NCBI GenBank assembly: GCA_026873275.1
Contig: JANTUC010000003.1
Coordinates: 2,976,001 to 3,040,000, forward strand
DNA: 64,000 nucleotides
Source of the DNA: Pseudopithomyces maydicus
Taxonomy: Eukaryota > Ascomycota > Dothideomycetes > Pleosporales > Didymosphaeriaceae
Direction of reading: 5' to 3'
The notes under the pieces were generated by a model, which was not told the origin of the DNA, made no database searches, and was given only the letters and a program-made list of their open reading frames with translations. Positions 22,348 to 32,601 of this stretch are shown one piece after another (positions within the stretch are counted from its first letter, which is position 1; each line of letters starts with the position of its first letter). Made by a program: the position numbers and the translations under genes.

Positions 22348-23299
22348 ATGCCCGCCGTCGTAGAGCTCGACGCCGCGCCCGGCTTGCAGAATGGCCACGC
22401 TACCTCGAAGCACGCAGACGTCGACCCCACGCCCGCACACCCCGCCTTCGACTCCATACCGGACGTCATTGCCGCATTTGGTACGGTGGCTCTTTTTCCT
22501 ACGCTGCGTCGCGTTTTGATTCTTTCTGCTCTGTCGTCTTCTTTCTGCTCTAGAGCCCTTTGCCTCCTACCTTCGCTCCTTCCCTCCCCCCTCGCCCTTT
22601 CCCTCGCCCTTTCCCTCCCACCTCCCCCTCCCCCAAACCTCACCCCGCTAACCCCCTCCCAGCCAACGACGAATTCGTCATCGTCCTCGACTCCCCCTCG
22701 CGCGAAAACGAAGGCGACCTCATCATCGCGGCCTCGGCCCTCACCCCCGCCAAAGCCTCCTTCATGATCCGCTACTCCTCGGGCTACATCTGCGCCCCGC
22801 TCCCCGTATCCCGCGCCGCCGCCCTGCACCTCCCGCAGATGGTCGCCGACAACGCGGACCCGAACCACACCGCCTACGCCGTCAGCATCGACGCCGCGCA
22901 CGCCGACATCTCCACGGGCATCAGCGCCGCCGATCGCGCCCTCACGTGCAATTTGCTGGCCGCGGACGGCGCCAAGGCGGGCGATTTTAGGAGGCCGGGG
23001 CATATTTTGCCGCTGCAGGCGAGGGAGGGGGCGTCCGGGTTAGGAGGGGGCATACCGAGGCGGCGGTGGAGTTGTGCAGGTTGGCGGGGAAGGGGGAGGT
23101 GGGCGTTATATGCGAGTTGGTGACGGATGGGGTGAGGGTGGAGGGGAAGGCCGAGTTGGAGGGGGGAGGCATGATGAGGACGGAGGAGTGCTTGGCGTTT
23201 GGGAGGGAGTGGGGGATTAGGGTGTGTACGATTGAGGATTTGGTGAGGTGGGTGGAGGAGAAGGAGGGGAAGTTGGGGGTGGAGGGGAAGGATTACTAG
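22348..23299 (+). CDS. RIB3: 3,4-dihydroxy-2-butanone 4-phosphate synthase, one frame break
   Basis: The enzyme converts ribulose 5-phosphate to 3,4-dihydroxy-2-butanone 4-phosphate and formate in riboflavin synthesis. Exon 1 is 22348-22480; the intron of 182 bases (GTACGG, CGCTAACC, CCAG) leads to exon 2 at 22663-23299. The product is 256 residues after frame repair, a normal length. Visible motifs are DSPSRENEGDLI (acidic loop with the conserved R-E-N-E-G-D), STGISAADRALT, FRRPGHILPLQA and, in the shifted frame, HTEAAVELCRLAG with a conserved His. The frame drops by one base in the G run at 23027-23031, just after PLQAREG. Both halves are well conserved, so this is probably a sequence error. 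The first 45 residues are variable. Confidence 0.88.
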
Positions 23300-24422
23300 G
23301 GGGAAATATGAGGGGGGTGGTTGGCTGGAGTGCTGTATATAGGGCTTGGGTGTGGTGTGGACTGAGACGGTGAGATGAGGATAGAAGAGATGCCTGGCGT
23401 GCGGGGAAGAACGGAAAAGGAAAACACGTAAAGAGAGATGCATGGATGCGAGGGAGGTTGTGTTCCCCCGTCCATCTGCCATTGCGCATACACCAAGAAT
23501 TGTACATATCCGTCTCCTATGGGAAAACTAGACTCAATCTTTTCTATTACACATTGTCTTCTTTCTCCCTCTGGGTTTGGTGTCTTGGAGAAGGATATCA
23601 GATGTTGATGATTTGGCTGAAAAAAAGAAGCATCAGAAGAGTCGAATCGATCACCTAAAAAATTCAAGAAAAAAAGCTTGTCTTCTCTTGACAACAATAA
23701 CTGGCGTACACAAGGATTTTATGAAAAGATCGTCCAATGTTGGCCGACTAGGTATTGGTATGTGTATTTGAACAGGTGTCACATTTCCCATCTATAAGCC
23801 ATTTAAATGCCCCAAACTAATATATTTATAGTGAATAAGAAGTGTGCAAGACTAGCCAATCCGAAGAACGAGCATAAAGCCTTGCTGGATACTGCTATAA
23901 GCCATCGATGACGGAATAGAGTCATTTACTACGCCAAATACAAGGAACTTTGAGTACTTCTCATCGGGCGGACACCGGATGCAGCATTTGTGAGTCAGTA
24001 ATCAATGCCGCTCGCAACGAGCCCGACTCGTGAGACATATACCGGCAAATAAGCGTGCAGCGGCGTCTCGTTCTCGAAGCTCACACGACGGTTGTCGATT
24101 CTTGGGGCTCCGCACTAGACCCCACGCACGTTTTTTCGTGGAGTCGATCCGAGGCACTCCCCACAATTTCCCCTCGAGACGAGTCACTTGTTGCTTGCGC
24201 GCGCGATAGCGTCTGCTCGACGACCGACTATATAAGCATGGCTTGGAGGCTCGTGGAAATGCCGCGTTTTGTACTTGGGAAATTTCATTGTGCTCGATTC
24301 CTATATCGACAACTGTCACACTATCTATCTATTTATCTATCTGTATATAGAGAGAGATATATATAACAAGGCCCCTCAGATTCCAAACACAACCCCCCGG
24401 ATCGGCCCGTCAGCAAACCACC
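23300..24422. other. Intergenic region with SDR promoter
   Basis: No gene supported. The right end carries a TATATAAG box and a pyrimidine/TATC-rich leader with an ATCT microsatellite. Confidence 0.5.
24229..24236 (+). promoter_or_regulatory. TATA box of the SDR gene
   Basis: TATATAAG lies about 190 bases upstream of the ATG at 24423. Confidence 0.45.
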
Positions 24423-25413
24423 ATGGCCTCCCCAAAAAATATCCTCATCACAGGCGGCTCTGGCTTCCTAGGCCCCATGCTCGCCGCAAAGCTCCTCCAA
24501 GACCAAGACACCTCCTACAACGTCGTCCTCACCGACCTCCAAACCCCCCCTCAACCCGCCAACATCCCCTCCTCCGCCCCCCTCACCCTCACCCCCGCAG
24601 ACCTCACCCTCCCCTCCGACATCTCCCGCCTCCTCGCCCTCCGCCCCACCTGGCACGCCATCTTCCTCTTCCACGGCATCATGTCCGTCGGGTGCGAAGA
24701 GAACCCCGCGCTCTCCACCCGTGTAAACATCGACGCCACGACGGCCGTCCTCTCCGCAATCGCAGCCCTCTCGCAGCCCGAAAAACCCCGAATCGTATAC
24801 GCCTCAACCCAGGCCGTATACGGACCCCCTACACAGCCTCAGGCCCCATCACAGACGACACCCCCGCAACCCCCTCGGCGTCTACGGCACCCACAAACTC
24901 ATCATGGAATCCCACATCAACGACCTGCACCGCCGCGGCCTCATCGACGCCTTCGCCCTGCGCCTCCCAACCGTCACCGTGCGCCCCGGGGCGCCCTCCC
25001 GCTCCGCCGCCGCGTGGATAAGCGGCATCGTGCGCGAGCCCATGGCCGGCCTGGAGTGCGAGATCCCCGTCGAGGACCGCGATTCCCGGCAGATGATATG
25101 CAGTCCCCGCGTGATGATCGAGAACTTTGTGCGCGTGATGCGTGCGCCTAGCGAGGTGATGCCGGCGCATGTTCGCGCCGTGTACATGCCGGGGATATCG
25201 GTGACGTTGGGGGACATGTACGATGCGGTTGAGAGGGTGTGTGGGGCGGAGAAGGTCAAGCTGCTCAGGACGGTGCGGAATGAGGAGTTTGAAAGGTTGC
25301 TGGCGAGTTGGCCGCGGACGGCGGAGTTTGGGAATGCGAGGAGGATGGGGTTGGTGTTTGATGAGAGTTGTGAGCAGGTGTTTAGGGAGTATGTGGAGGG
25401 GTTGAAGGTGTGA
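24423..25413 (+). CDS. Extended SDR NAD-dependent epimerase/dehydrogenase, two frame breaks
   Basis: Intronless, about 330 residues after frame repair. GGSGFLG at residues 11-17 is the Rossmann dinucleotide-binding loop. HGIMSVGCEENP and IVYASTQAVYG follow, and YGTHK supplies the catalytic Y-x-x-x-K. LRLPTVTVRPGAPSRSAAAWISGI is typical of the D-erythronate dehydrogenase (DenD)-like branch of sugar epimerases, so oxidation of a sugar acid is a reasonable guess, not proven. Frame is lost twice by one base: in the C run at 24825-24829 and in the GG at 24877-24878 immediately before the active-site Tyr. With both restored the protein is continuous. The second half shows normal conservation. Confidence 0.82.
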
Positions 25414-25436
25414 GGGGATGGCGGGGTTGGAGGGGG

Positions 25437-25836
25437 TGTTGTTGTTGGTGGGTGAAGGAGGGGTAGTTAGGGTGAAGAGGATGGGGTCTGTTGGTTTGGA
25501 AGTTATACCATTTTTTTTGGCGTAGAGTGGACTGCGCGGTTAGACGTGTTATTTGAAAGAGCGCGATGAGTATTCAATTGGAATCACAATCCTGCCCTTC
25601 GGTTTTTTAATTGTCGTTGCAAGGACCTAGACTGGCCATACCGACTCCCGATGAGTTGGGGATGGGGGGTTGAATGAGACATTGCTGTTGTTGGGAGAAA
25701 GGTTAATGAGGTGAAGAGGTGGGATTGCTTAGACTTTATACCATTTTGTTGTCGCAGTACCCACTGCTCGGTTAGACATATCATTCAAAAGGGCGTGACA
25801 AGTTGGGATTTAGAATCGCAATCCTGCCTTTAGAGA
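25437..25836. repeat. Diverged tandem duplication, period about 233 bp
   Basis: Segments 25437-25602 and about 25682-25836 share ordered blocks: GTGAAGAGG, TTATACCATTTT, CGGTTAGAC, AAAG(A/G)GCG and AATC(A/G)CAATCCTGCC. Corresponding blocks are offset by 232-234 bases. The copies have diverged and are non-coding. Confidence 0.65.
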
Positions 25837-26287
25837 GAAGGTACCAGCTACAAGCGCTATACACAGAGCGCGACTAGTGAAGACTAGGAAAAGACATGTA
25901 ACTGGTACGCATGTACTCGAATTAGAACTGGCTGAGTGAAGCCTCGTATACAAGGCTGGCGTCATCATACACTTGGTTTTCCTCGTGTATAACCTTGGGA
26001 GATAAGCGCTAAGATGAATTTGAGGCCTCTTGTAACACCGCACCAAATCCGGCGGTACCTAGGTACAATGGTACTGATGCCCATAGCGTGACTTACTCCA
26101 TGGTAGTTTGGCGTCAATATGATTCTGGTGTCCGTCGTACGGATCGACGTCCGTGAGGCTCAAAGCTGGAGTACAGAGTCGAGATGCTAGTACTGAAATG
26201 GTACGCTCGAGGACTTGTAGCATCATCAAATATATCTCTCATTCTTGGCTGTCGCCTTCAACATCAAGTCGAAGTCGTGTATACACA

Positions 26288-26294
26288 TATAAAT
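26288..26294 (+). promoter_or_regulatory. TATA box of the small secreted protein gene
   Basis: TATAAAT lies 115 bases upstream of the ATG at 26403. Confidence 0.5.
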
Positions 26295-26402
26295 ACAGCT
26301 CAAACCTATCTCTATGACAGCAACACACCTCCAGCTCAACAACTAGCAGCAAGCACAGCAACAGTCTCCCAGATTTCTCGTCCCGTACTTGAATATATCA
26401 AC

Positions 26403-26950
26403 ATGTTCTCTCTGATCAATATCCTCGGCGCCGTAGGCCTTGCTGCCGCTGCCACTGCACCTCTCGTGCAGCGTGATACTGTCAACATCATTGTCTGCAA
26501 AGGCCAGGACCTTACGGGCAATTGCATGTACCCAACGATCATCACTCAAAGCCAATGCTGTAAGTTCCAAATCAAGATCTTCGAATCCAAACGGTAAAGA
26601 CCATCCTGCAACTGACCATGATACCTTTGGAAAATATAGTGGGTTACTCCAAGACCGAGTGGGACAACAACATGCAATCTGTCAACATTCCTGCTGGCTT
26701 CCGCTGCCGCTTCTGGGAGTAAGTAGTTATTTCCACATCTTGCTCGGTATCCGATCGCCCTAGTCGACCCCTGAATTTGCACTCCGAGGAGTTTATCCAG
26801 ACAGAGATTGAGCTGTTCATTTACTCACCACAAATTAGTTCCAACAACTGCAACGGCGACAGCTCGGACGACTTTTACGGCCCCGGCACCACCAACATCC
26901 GCGGCAACATGCGTGACAAGTCCACCTCGTTCAAGTGCTACAAGAACTAA
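26403..26950 (+). CDS. Small secreted cysteine-rich protein (candidate effector)
   Basis: Exons 26403-26559, 26640-26718 and 26839-26950 give 115 residues; all three junction phases agree and intron 1 has an AACTGACC branch site. Residues 1-18 form a signal peptide (MFSLINILGAVGLAAAAT) followed by a short propeptide ending in QR. The mature part has six cysteines, in NIIVCKGQDLTGNC, TQSQC, GFRCRFWE, SNNC and SFKCYKN, which could make three disulfides. Paired C-x(8-9)-C-type blocks with aromatic residues resemble a beta/gamma-crystallin or small antifungal-protein fold, but I cannot assign a family. Size, signal peptide and Cys content fit an apoplastic effector. It lies 1.5 kb upstream of a secreted pectate lyase on the same strand. 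Confidence 0.8.
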
Positions 26951-28428
26951 GGCTCATTCGGGTCAAAGTGGGGATTGAAGGCGACATTTTTTTCGCGCGC
27001 CTTGGATGCTTCGACAATATCATGGATTTCACGTTCTTATTCGAGGTGGTGAAATTCAGCTGAGCGGGGCCCCCACCCGCTGCTTGAAGTAGGAAAATTG
27101 TGGGATGACAGGAATGGAAAACGAGCGTTGCAGTGGCGAGAGTCGCCGAGGTGGGTTGGGCGATCTCGCCTGATAGAGGCACCTGGTTGGCATAGATAGA
27201 CAATACACCTGATTTATTCCCGCTTCTGGTACTGTTCATGTGTGAAATTGATGGTTGTGGGTATTGCGTTAGAAAGAAGTGAAATCATGTAATTCATGGC
27301 GAGAAACCACCACCTAAACATGAACCAAACTCATCACAACACGAAGTCTACGTAGGCAATACTAGTGGTGGATTTATTTTCAATTCTCAATATTCGTGTC
27401 CCTTGTTGCCAAGTAACAGAATGAATTATTTCGACTTGCCGACTGAAGTCAGTTTCGCAAGTCGTTTTTCACTACGTAAAATACAACTATTGTTGTAATT
27501 GGTGGGTCGAGGAGTCGACATGATCTAAAACCGATTGCTTGTCTAAGCCTAGTGAATTCTTGTCCAACGCACCATACACACTCCAGACTAGTCCCAACCA
27601 CTCTGTTATACTCTATTCAAGATCGACTAGCCGATCACACGACCCACACTCGTGCTAGTCGGCTTCCCCAAACAACCCACATCGCTCATCTCCTTTTTGG
27701 TTTTCAAACAAGACTTGCATTGGCCTACTATATCCACATATCCCAACCTTCTTTTCAATACACGCATCTAGACCTTCATGCGGCCCCCATTCAGCACCAC
27801 CCCATAACCACACCTCACGCCACACAATCTAACCCTCATATCCCAAACCCACCATCCCTCCCTCCGACCTCAACCCCAAGCTCCACGAAGCTCATAATTT
27901 GTCCGTCGCCAAGCTTCCGCCTTATCTGCACCTCCCAGCCTCCACGTGACACAGCCTATATATCTCTCTGCGCACCCCAGTCGGTACCCCAGACAGGGAT
28001 GTCCCGATGCAAGATATTCCGTCCAATCAAGCAGCACCGTTGCCGAATCGGGTACTCGCTTCCCCAGATTCTTGCGCGCGCTGCATGGAGATCGGTAGGG
28101 CGGGGGCAGAAAACCCCGGGCGATAGATTGCGCGGGCGTTTGGGAGTTAGTAGGTGCGGTCGGACGGGGACGCAGGGCGAGCAGGGGAGAGGGCGACGAG
28201 GGAGAGGGAGAGGTGGAAGAATAGAAGGGGAGACGGACGGAGGGGGCAGGGAGGTTGCACGAACGGGGAGAGGTGATGAGGTTGTTTGTTTGTGGTAGAC
28301 TGAGTATAAAAGATGGGGAGAAAGACGGTGCTTTGGTTTTCGTTTTCACTGTGGACGAGAAAGAAGCTTGAGCTCACTGAGACGAAATTCAAAAGAAATA
28401 GTTACTTTGGCTTGCTTTTTGGGATACG
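26951..28428. other. Intergenic region upstream of the pectate lyase
   Basis: A C-rich plus-strand frame at 27552-28298 is open by composition only: it is low-complexity His/Pro/Thr followed by Arg/Gly with no domain. The right end is the pectate lyase promoter. Confidence 0.45.
28305..28311 (+). promoter_or_regulatory. TATA box of the pectate lyase gene
   Basis: TATAAAA lies 124 bases upstream of the ATG at 28429. Confidence 0.5.
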
Positions 28429-29335
28429 ATGCATTCACAGATTTTGCTCATTGCAGCGCTCGCCGGCGTGGGTGTCGCGGCGCCGGACCATCTTGCTGCG
28501 CGTGCGGCGACGAACACGGCGCTACAGACGACATTCCCCAAATCGAGCGGAACTACGAATCTTGCGGCGGCTCGTACCCTTGCTGCGGGCGAGGTCGTGG
28601 ATGGAGGCATGAAACAGTGGGACCGTAGTCGTACGTCTTTCTTAGTACTCGCCCACATTCTCTACATGCTTTCTGAGATTCCTCCATACTGACTACAAGA
28701 TAGCATCGACCTGCAACGATCAGGCCGAGGGTGGTGACTCCGACGCAGTTTTTGTTCTCAAAGACGGCGCCACCCTCTCCAATGTCATCATTGGCCCGAA
28801 CAACGGCGAGGGCGTCCACTGCTTAGGTGCTTGCACGCTCAACAACGTATGGTGGGTAGATGTATGTGAAGATGCTGCAACCTTCAAACAGAAGTCTGGT
28901 ACATCGTACGTCAACGGTGGAGGCGCCCGAAAGGCCAGTGACAAGGTGTTGCAGCACAACGGCGGCGGGACAGTGGCAGTGAAGAACTTCTACGCCGAGG
29001 ACGTCGGCAAAGTGTACCGATCGTGCGGAAACTGCGGGACGCAGTATGCAAGAAAGTCGACATTTGACAACATCAAAGTGAAGGGCGGAAGTGTTGTTGC
29101 AGGAATCAATGGAAATCTTGGAGGTGGGCCACTATTGCTCCCACAGTGAATTGATTGAAGGCGACGCTAACACATCGTAGACACCACCACGATCAAGAAC
29201 TCTTGCATTCCTGATGGAGCTAGCCATATTTGCTGGTTGTACAAGGGCGTTACTTCCGGGGAGCCTTCGAAGACGGCCTCGGTTGCGGATGGCAAGACGT
29301 GCGCAACGAGCAGCGTGAAGACGTCCGGATGTTAG
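28429..29335 (+). CDS. Secreted pectate lyase, polysaccharide lyase family 3
   Basis: Exons 28429-28630, 28704-29123 and 29181-29335 give 258 residues, normal for PL3. The protein cleaves polygalacturonate in plant cell walls by beta-elimination, with calcium. Residues 1-18 are a signal peptide (MHSQILLIAALAGVGVAA). PL3 blocks appear in order: GGDSDAVFVLKDGATLSNVIIG, GVHCLGACTLNNVWW, DVCEDAATFK, NGGGARKASDKVLQHNGGGTVAVKNF, then the RSCGNCGTQY block and AGINGNLGD. Introns have GTACGT and GTGGGC donors. There is no break. It marks the organism as able to act on plant tissue. Confidence 0.92.
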
Positions 29336-29690
29336 ATGCCGATGACTGGGGTACTAAGCTTCCTGTTACCGAAAGGAGTCACTCGATGTGGACCATCGCT
29401 TTTATCTGTATATAGTTAGTTTTGCATGAATGTATATACTGCACACCAATTTGGGTGTTGTTCGTCCATGATGGTTCACCTCACTTTGCGGAGATTTGAC
29501 CGCCACACTCTGTGGCTTTAACACCACAGCCACTCGACGTCATCGCCTCCAATGCCAACTCTCGTCCAACCTTGCTGTCCCATGTCGCGTCGCAATTGCT
29601 CCCGTAGCTCCCCAGAGCGTATCACGAGCTTCATCCCCAATTCCTCCCACCCAGATATCAGCATTGTAACCAGTATCACCCCGCTACACT
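29336..29690. other. Short spacer before MCU
   Basis: Holds the 3' region of the pectate lyase gene and a C-rich leader of MCU. No gene seen. Confidence 0.5.
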
Positions 29691-31581
29691 ATGAAACCAC
29701 GGATACATTCCCTCCAAAGCCTCGCGCGCATCTCGCGTCCCCTGGCCACATCACCCATCCCCAGGCTCTCCTACCCCTTGCATTACCAGACCCTAAAGAG
29801 CCATGAACGAACACACCTTCGACACCTCACTTTCTCTGCACGCTCGAAACTCCAAGAAAAAAGCCAATACGACTACTCCAGCCCCAACGCCCGCCCAGCC
29901 AAAGACCTCAACCACGACATCACGAAAGAAGAGCAAGAAGACTACGACCAAAAACTCAAGCGCGAAGTGAAAGAGCGGCAAATCCGCGCGCCTTGGAACC
30001 GCGAAGGCAGCGACACGCCCCCCGTCGCCCGCCAGCGAAGCGCCGGCGCCATGACGAAGGGTGAGTTCGAGTTCGCCGTTCCTCACCACACACATACATA
30101 CCTACATACATCCACGCCCCCCAACCCGCAACTAACGCATCGCAACCAGGCAAACTCCTAACGACACCTTCCCGCATGCTCAAGCTCATCCTCCCCCTCA
30201 CCACCAAAGACATGAACTCGGACCGCAAAGACGTCGAGCCCCTCGCCCTCCTCGTCCACCCGCAACAACCCCTCTCCTACCTCGAGCGCCTCATCCAAGC
30301 CGAGCTGCCCACCCTCAAGGACAAAAACGGCAACGAGCGTATCCCGAACGTGTACTTCCGCGCAGAGGACTCGATGCAGGATAGCATGGAGGCCGGTAGT
30401 GAAACCGCGGCAGAGGAGCAAAACGATGGTGGTAGCTCCTCTGAATCCTCGCCGGAGCAGGGGAAGAAGAAGGACGAGGAGGCGTTCGAAAAACCAGACG
30501 AATTCCGCTTCGACGGGAAAGTAGAGAAGACGGGCAAACTCGCCTCCCCCTCCGCCTCCACACCCGCCTCCTCCGACCGCAAGACACGCTCCGAAGCCGC
30601 CTCGCTCCGCGGAGGCCACGGCCAAGGAGGCGTAGAATCGTACTCCGGGCTCGGCCACGAAGGCGGCTCCTCCTCCTCGGACTCGGGGTCCCCCGCGGCG
30701 CTTCGTGCGGTGGTCCTCCAGCACCGAGATCGGCGACTTCATCCGGGACGCTGCGCGCGGCCAGGAGTTCGCCGTCGAGATCGAGGGCGCGCCGAGCGAC
30801 GTGCGGGTCGGGGTGCCCAGCTTCAACGACCGGACGTACTACCTGCGGATGCGGCTGCGGAAGATGAGCAAGGAGATTGCGGGCATGGCGGAGCTGAAGA
30901 GGGAGTGCGATCGGATTGCGCATAAGGGGGCGAGGAGGGTGGCCATGGGCGGGTTTGGCGTGCTGTTGACGTATTGGTATACCGTGTATCGGCTTACGTT
31001 CGAGACGGACTTGGGGTGGGATGTTATGGAGCCGGTTACTGTGCGTGTTTTCCTTGTTCTCCTTTTCTCTCGCTCTATCTTCCCCTCCCCTGATTCACTT
31101 CACTTCACCTCCTTCCTCCCTTTCCTTCCTCTCTCCCTCTCCCGTCCCCACTCACCCCACCCAATCCCACCTCATACTAACCCCCCCAGTACCTCGTCGG
31201 CCTCTCGACCCTCATCGGCGGCTACGTGTGGTTCCTGTACCACAACCGCGAAGTCAGCTACCGGTCGGCGATGAACTTCACCATCTCGCGGCGGCAGCAG
31301 AAGCTCTACGCCAGCCACAACTTCGACCTGCACAAGTGGGAGACGCTCATCGACGAGGGCAACGCCCTGCGCAAGGAGATCAAGGCCGTCGCCAACGAGT
31401 ACGACGTCGAGTGGGACGAGCTGCAGGACGAGCGCGACGAGGTGGTCGCCGAGGCCCTGCGCAAGGAGCGCCGGAAGCAGAAGCAGAAGAGGGACAAGGG
31501 CGAGGAGGAGGACGATGAGGGGAAGGGGGGAAGGGTACCGGGGCGGATATGGCGAAGGAGGAGAAGAAGGAGAAGAAGTGA
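29691..31581 (+). CDS. MCU: Mitochondrial calcium uniporter, two frame breaks
   Basis: Exons 29691-30060, 30150-31040 and 31190-31581, about 550 residues. The Arg/Ser-rich start is a mitochondrial presequence. The matrix domain contains RWSSSTEIGDFIRDAARG and GVPSFNDRTYYLR. Two inner-membrane helices, GGFGVLLTYWYTVYRLTF and VTYLVGLSTLIGGYVWFLY, flank WDVMEP, the calcium-selectivity signature (D-I/V-M-E, at 31020-31034), followed by a coiled-coil tail. Intron 2 splits the gene right after EPVT. Frame changes twice: a net gain of one base (or loss of two) between about 30640 and 30695 in a Ser/Gly-rich linker, and loss of one in the G run at 31525-31530. Restoring the second gives a natural Lys-rich end at TGA 31579. 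Both look like sequence errors. Confidence 0.9.
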
Positions 31582-32601
31582 GGATGATTGGGCGTTGAGT
31601 GAGCATACATGCATACATACACACATACATACATACATGAGCGCGGCGTTTATGGCTTGTGGCCTGGCTGGGATTTTCGTTTGTGTATAGATAGACTTTG
31701 GCATGGCGGCGAGACATACCCCATCGCATTGTTAGCATATGTACTAATGATTCCTGTTCCCTATCTATATGTACTCCTGCATCAGCATCACTGACCATCG
31801 CCATGTTCACGACTTCCGAACTCCAGCCGAAGCCCGAATCACAGCACAGCACGAAACAATGAGAACATATCATCTATTGCCTTGCTCCCATACGCCACCA
31901 GCCTGGAACCGGAAATATCGGAAATTAACAGACAGACAGACAGCAGCCGATCCCCCAACGCCTTTTGCACGAGTGCTCCAGCGGCGCCACGACAGACCCA
32001 CTCCCATCCATCCATCCATCCATGTCCTTCCTATCGCCTACTCCCAACCCCGCATAATCCCCCATAACATTCACAGACGGACCATCATCACAGCCACGCC
32101 AAGGTATCAAACACCATGCCCGTGCAAATGTCGTTTGCATCCCCACTCATCTTCATAACCATTGTCGTCGCAGACTTTAGAGTCTATAGTACATGCCATC
32201 GCGTAAAGAAGGGGTAGGCGCTCGCTCTCGGGGGCCCTCATCGGGGGCCCCGCAGCCTTCGAACATGTAAAGAGAGAAAGGAAGAAAAGAGAAAAAAAAA
32301 AACAGAGAACCAGTGGGTCACCAGACGTACTTGCAGCAATCTGTACACGTCTGAAACGGACAAATGGCAACCGGAGCTCTCGCAGAAAAGAAGATCGACC
32401 GACCGACCGCACGTGAAAGGGTGAGACAAGAACTTTTGGGGTAGTCATGACCAAGCCGCCGTTAGAGAGTAAGAAACCGTAATCCGTGCGCCATTTCGCC
32501 AACCAGTCATCGAACCATCATCATAAAGGAACCAAGGAAGTCAATCTCAGCTCGGCAGTCCTGCTAATAATCTAGACGCAGAGCTGAGAGAGCCTAGCCG
32601 C
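31582..32601. other. Convergent intergenic region MCU/PAB1
   Basis: 3' regions of two convergent genes, with an ACAT microsatellite at 31603-31640. No gene seen. Confidence 0.55.
31603..31640. repeat. (ACAT)n microsatellite
   Basis: Short imperfect run of CATA/ACAT units just after the MCU stop. Confidence 0.7.

Larger units (their letters stand above)
25414..26402. other. Intergenic region with a diverged tandem duplication
   Basis: No gene supported. Holds two diverged copies of a roughly 160-base segment (see the repeat entry) and the promoter of the small secreted protein. Confidence 0.5.

Noticed and set aside
27552..28298. 248-codon plus-strand ORF
   Set aside because: Low-complexity composition, no conserved motif, and it overlaps the pectate lyase upstream region.
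30630..30720. Intron to explain the MCU frame change
   Set aside because: The only GT-AG pair found has incompatible phase and would remove the RWSSS block.
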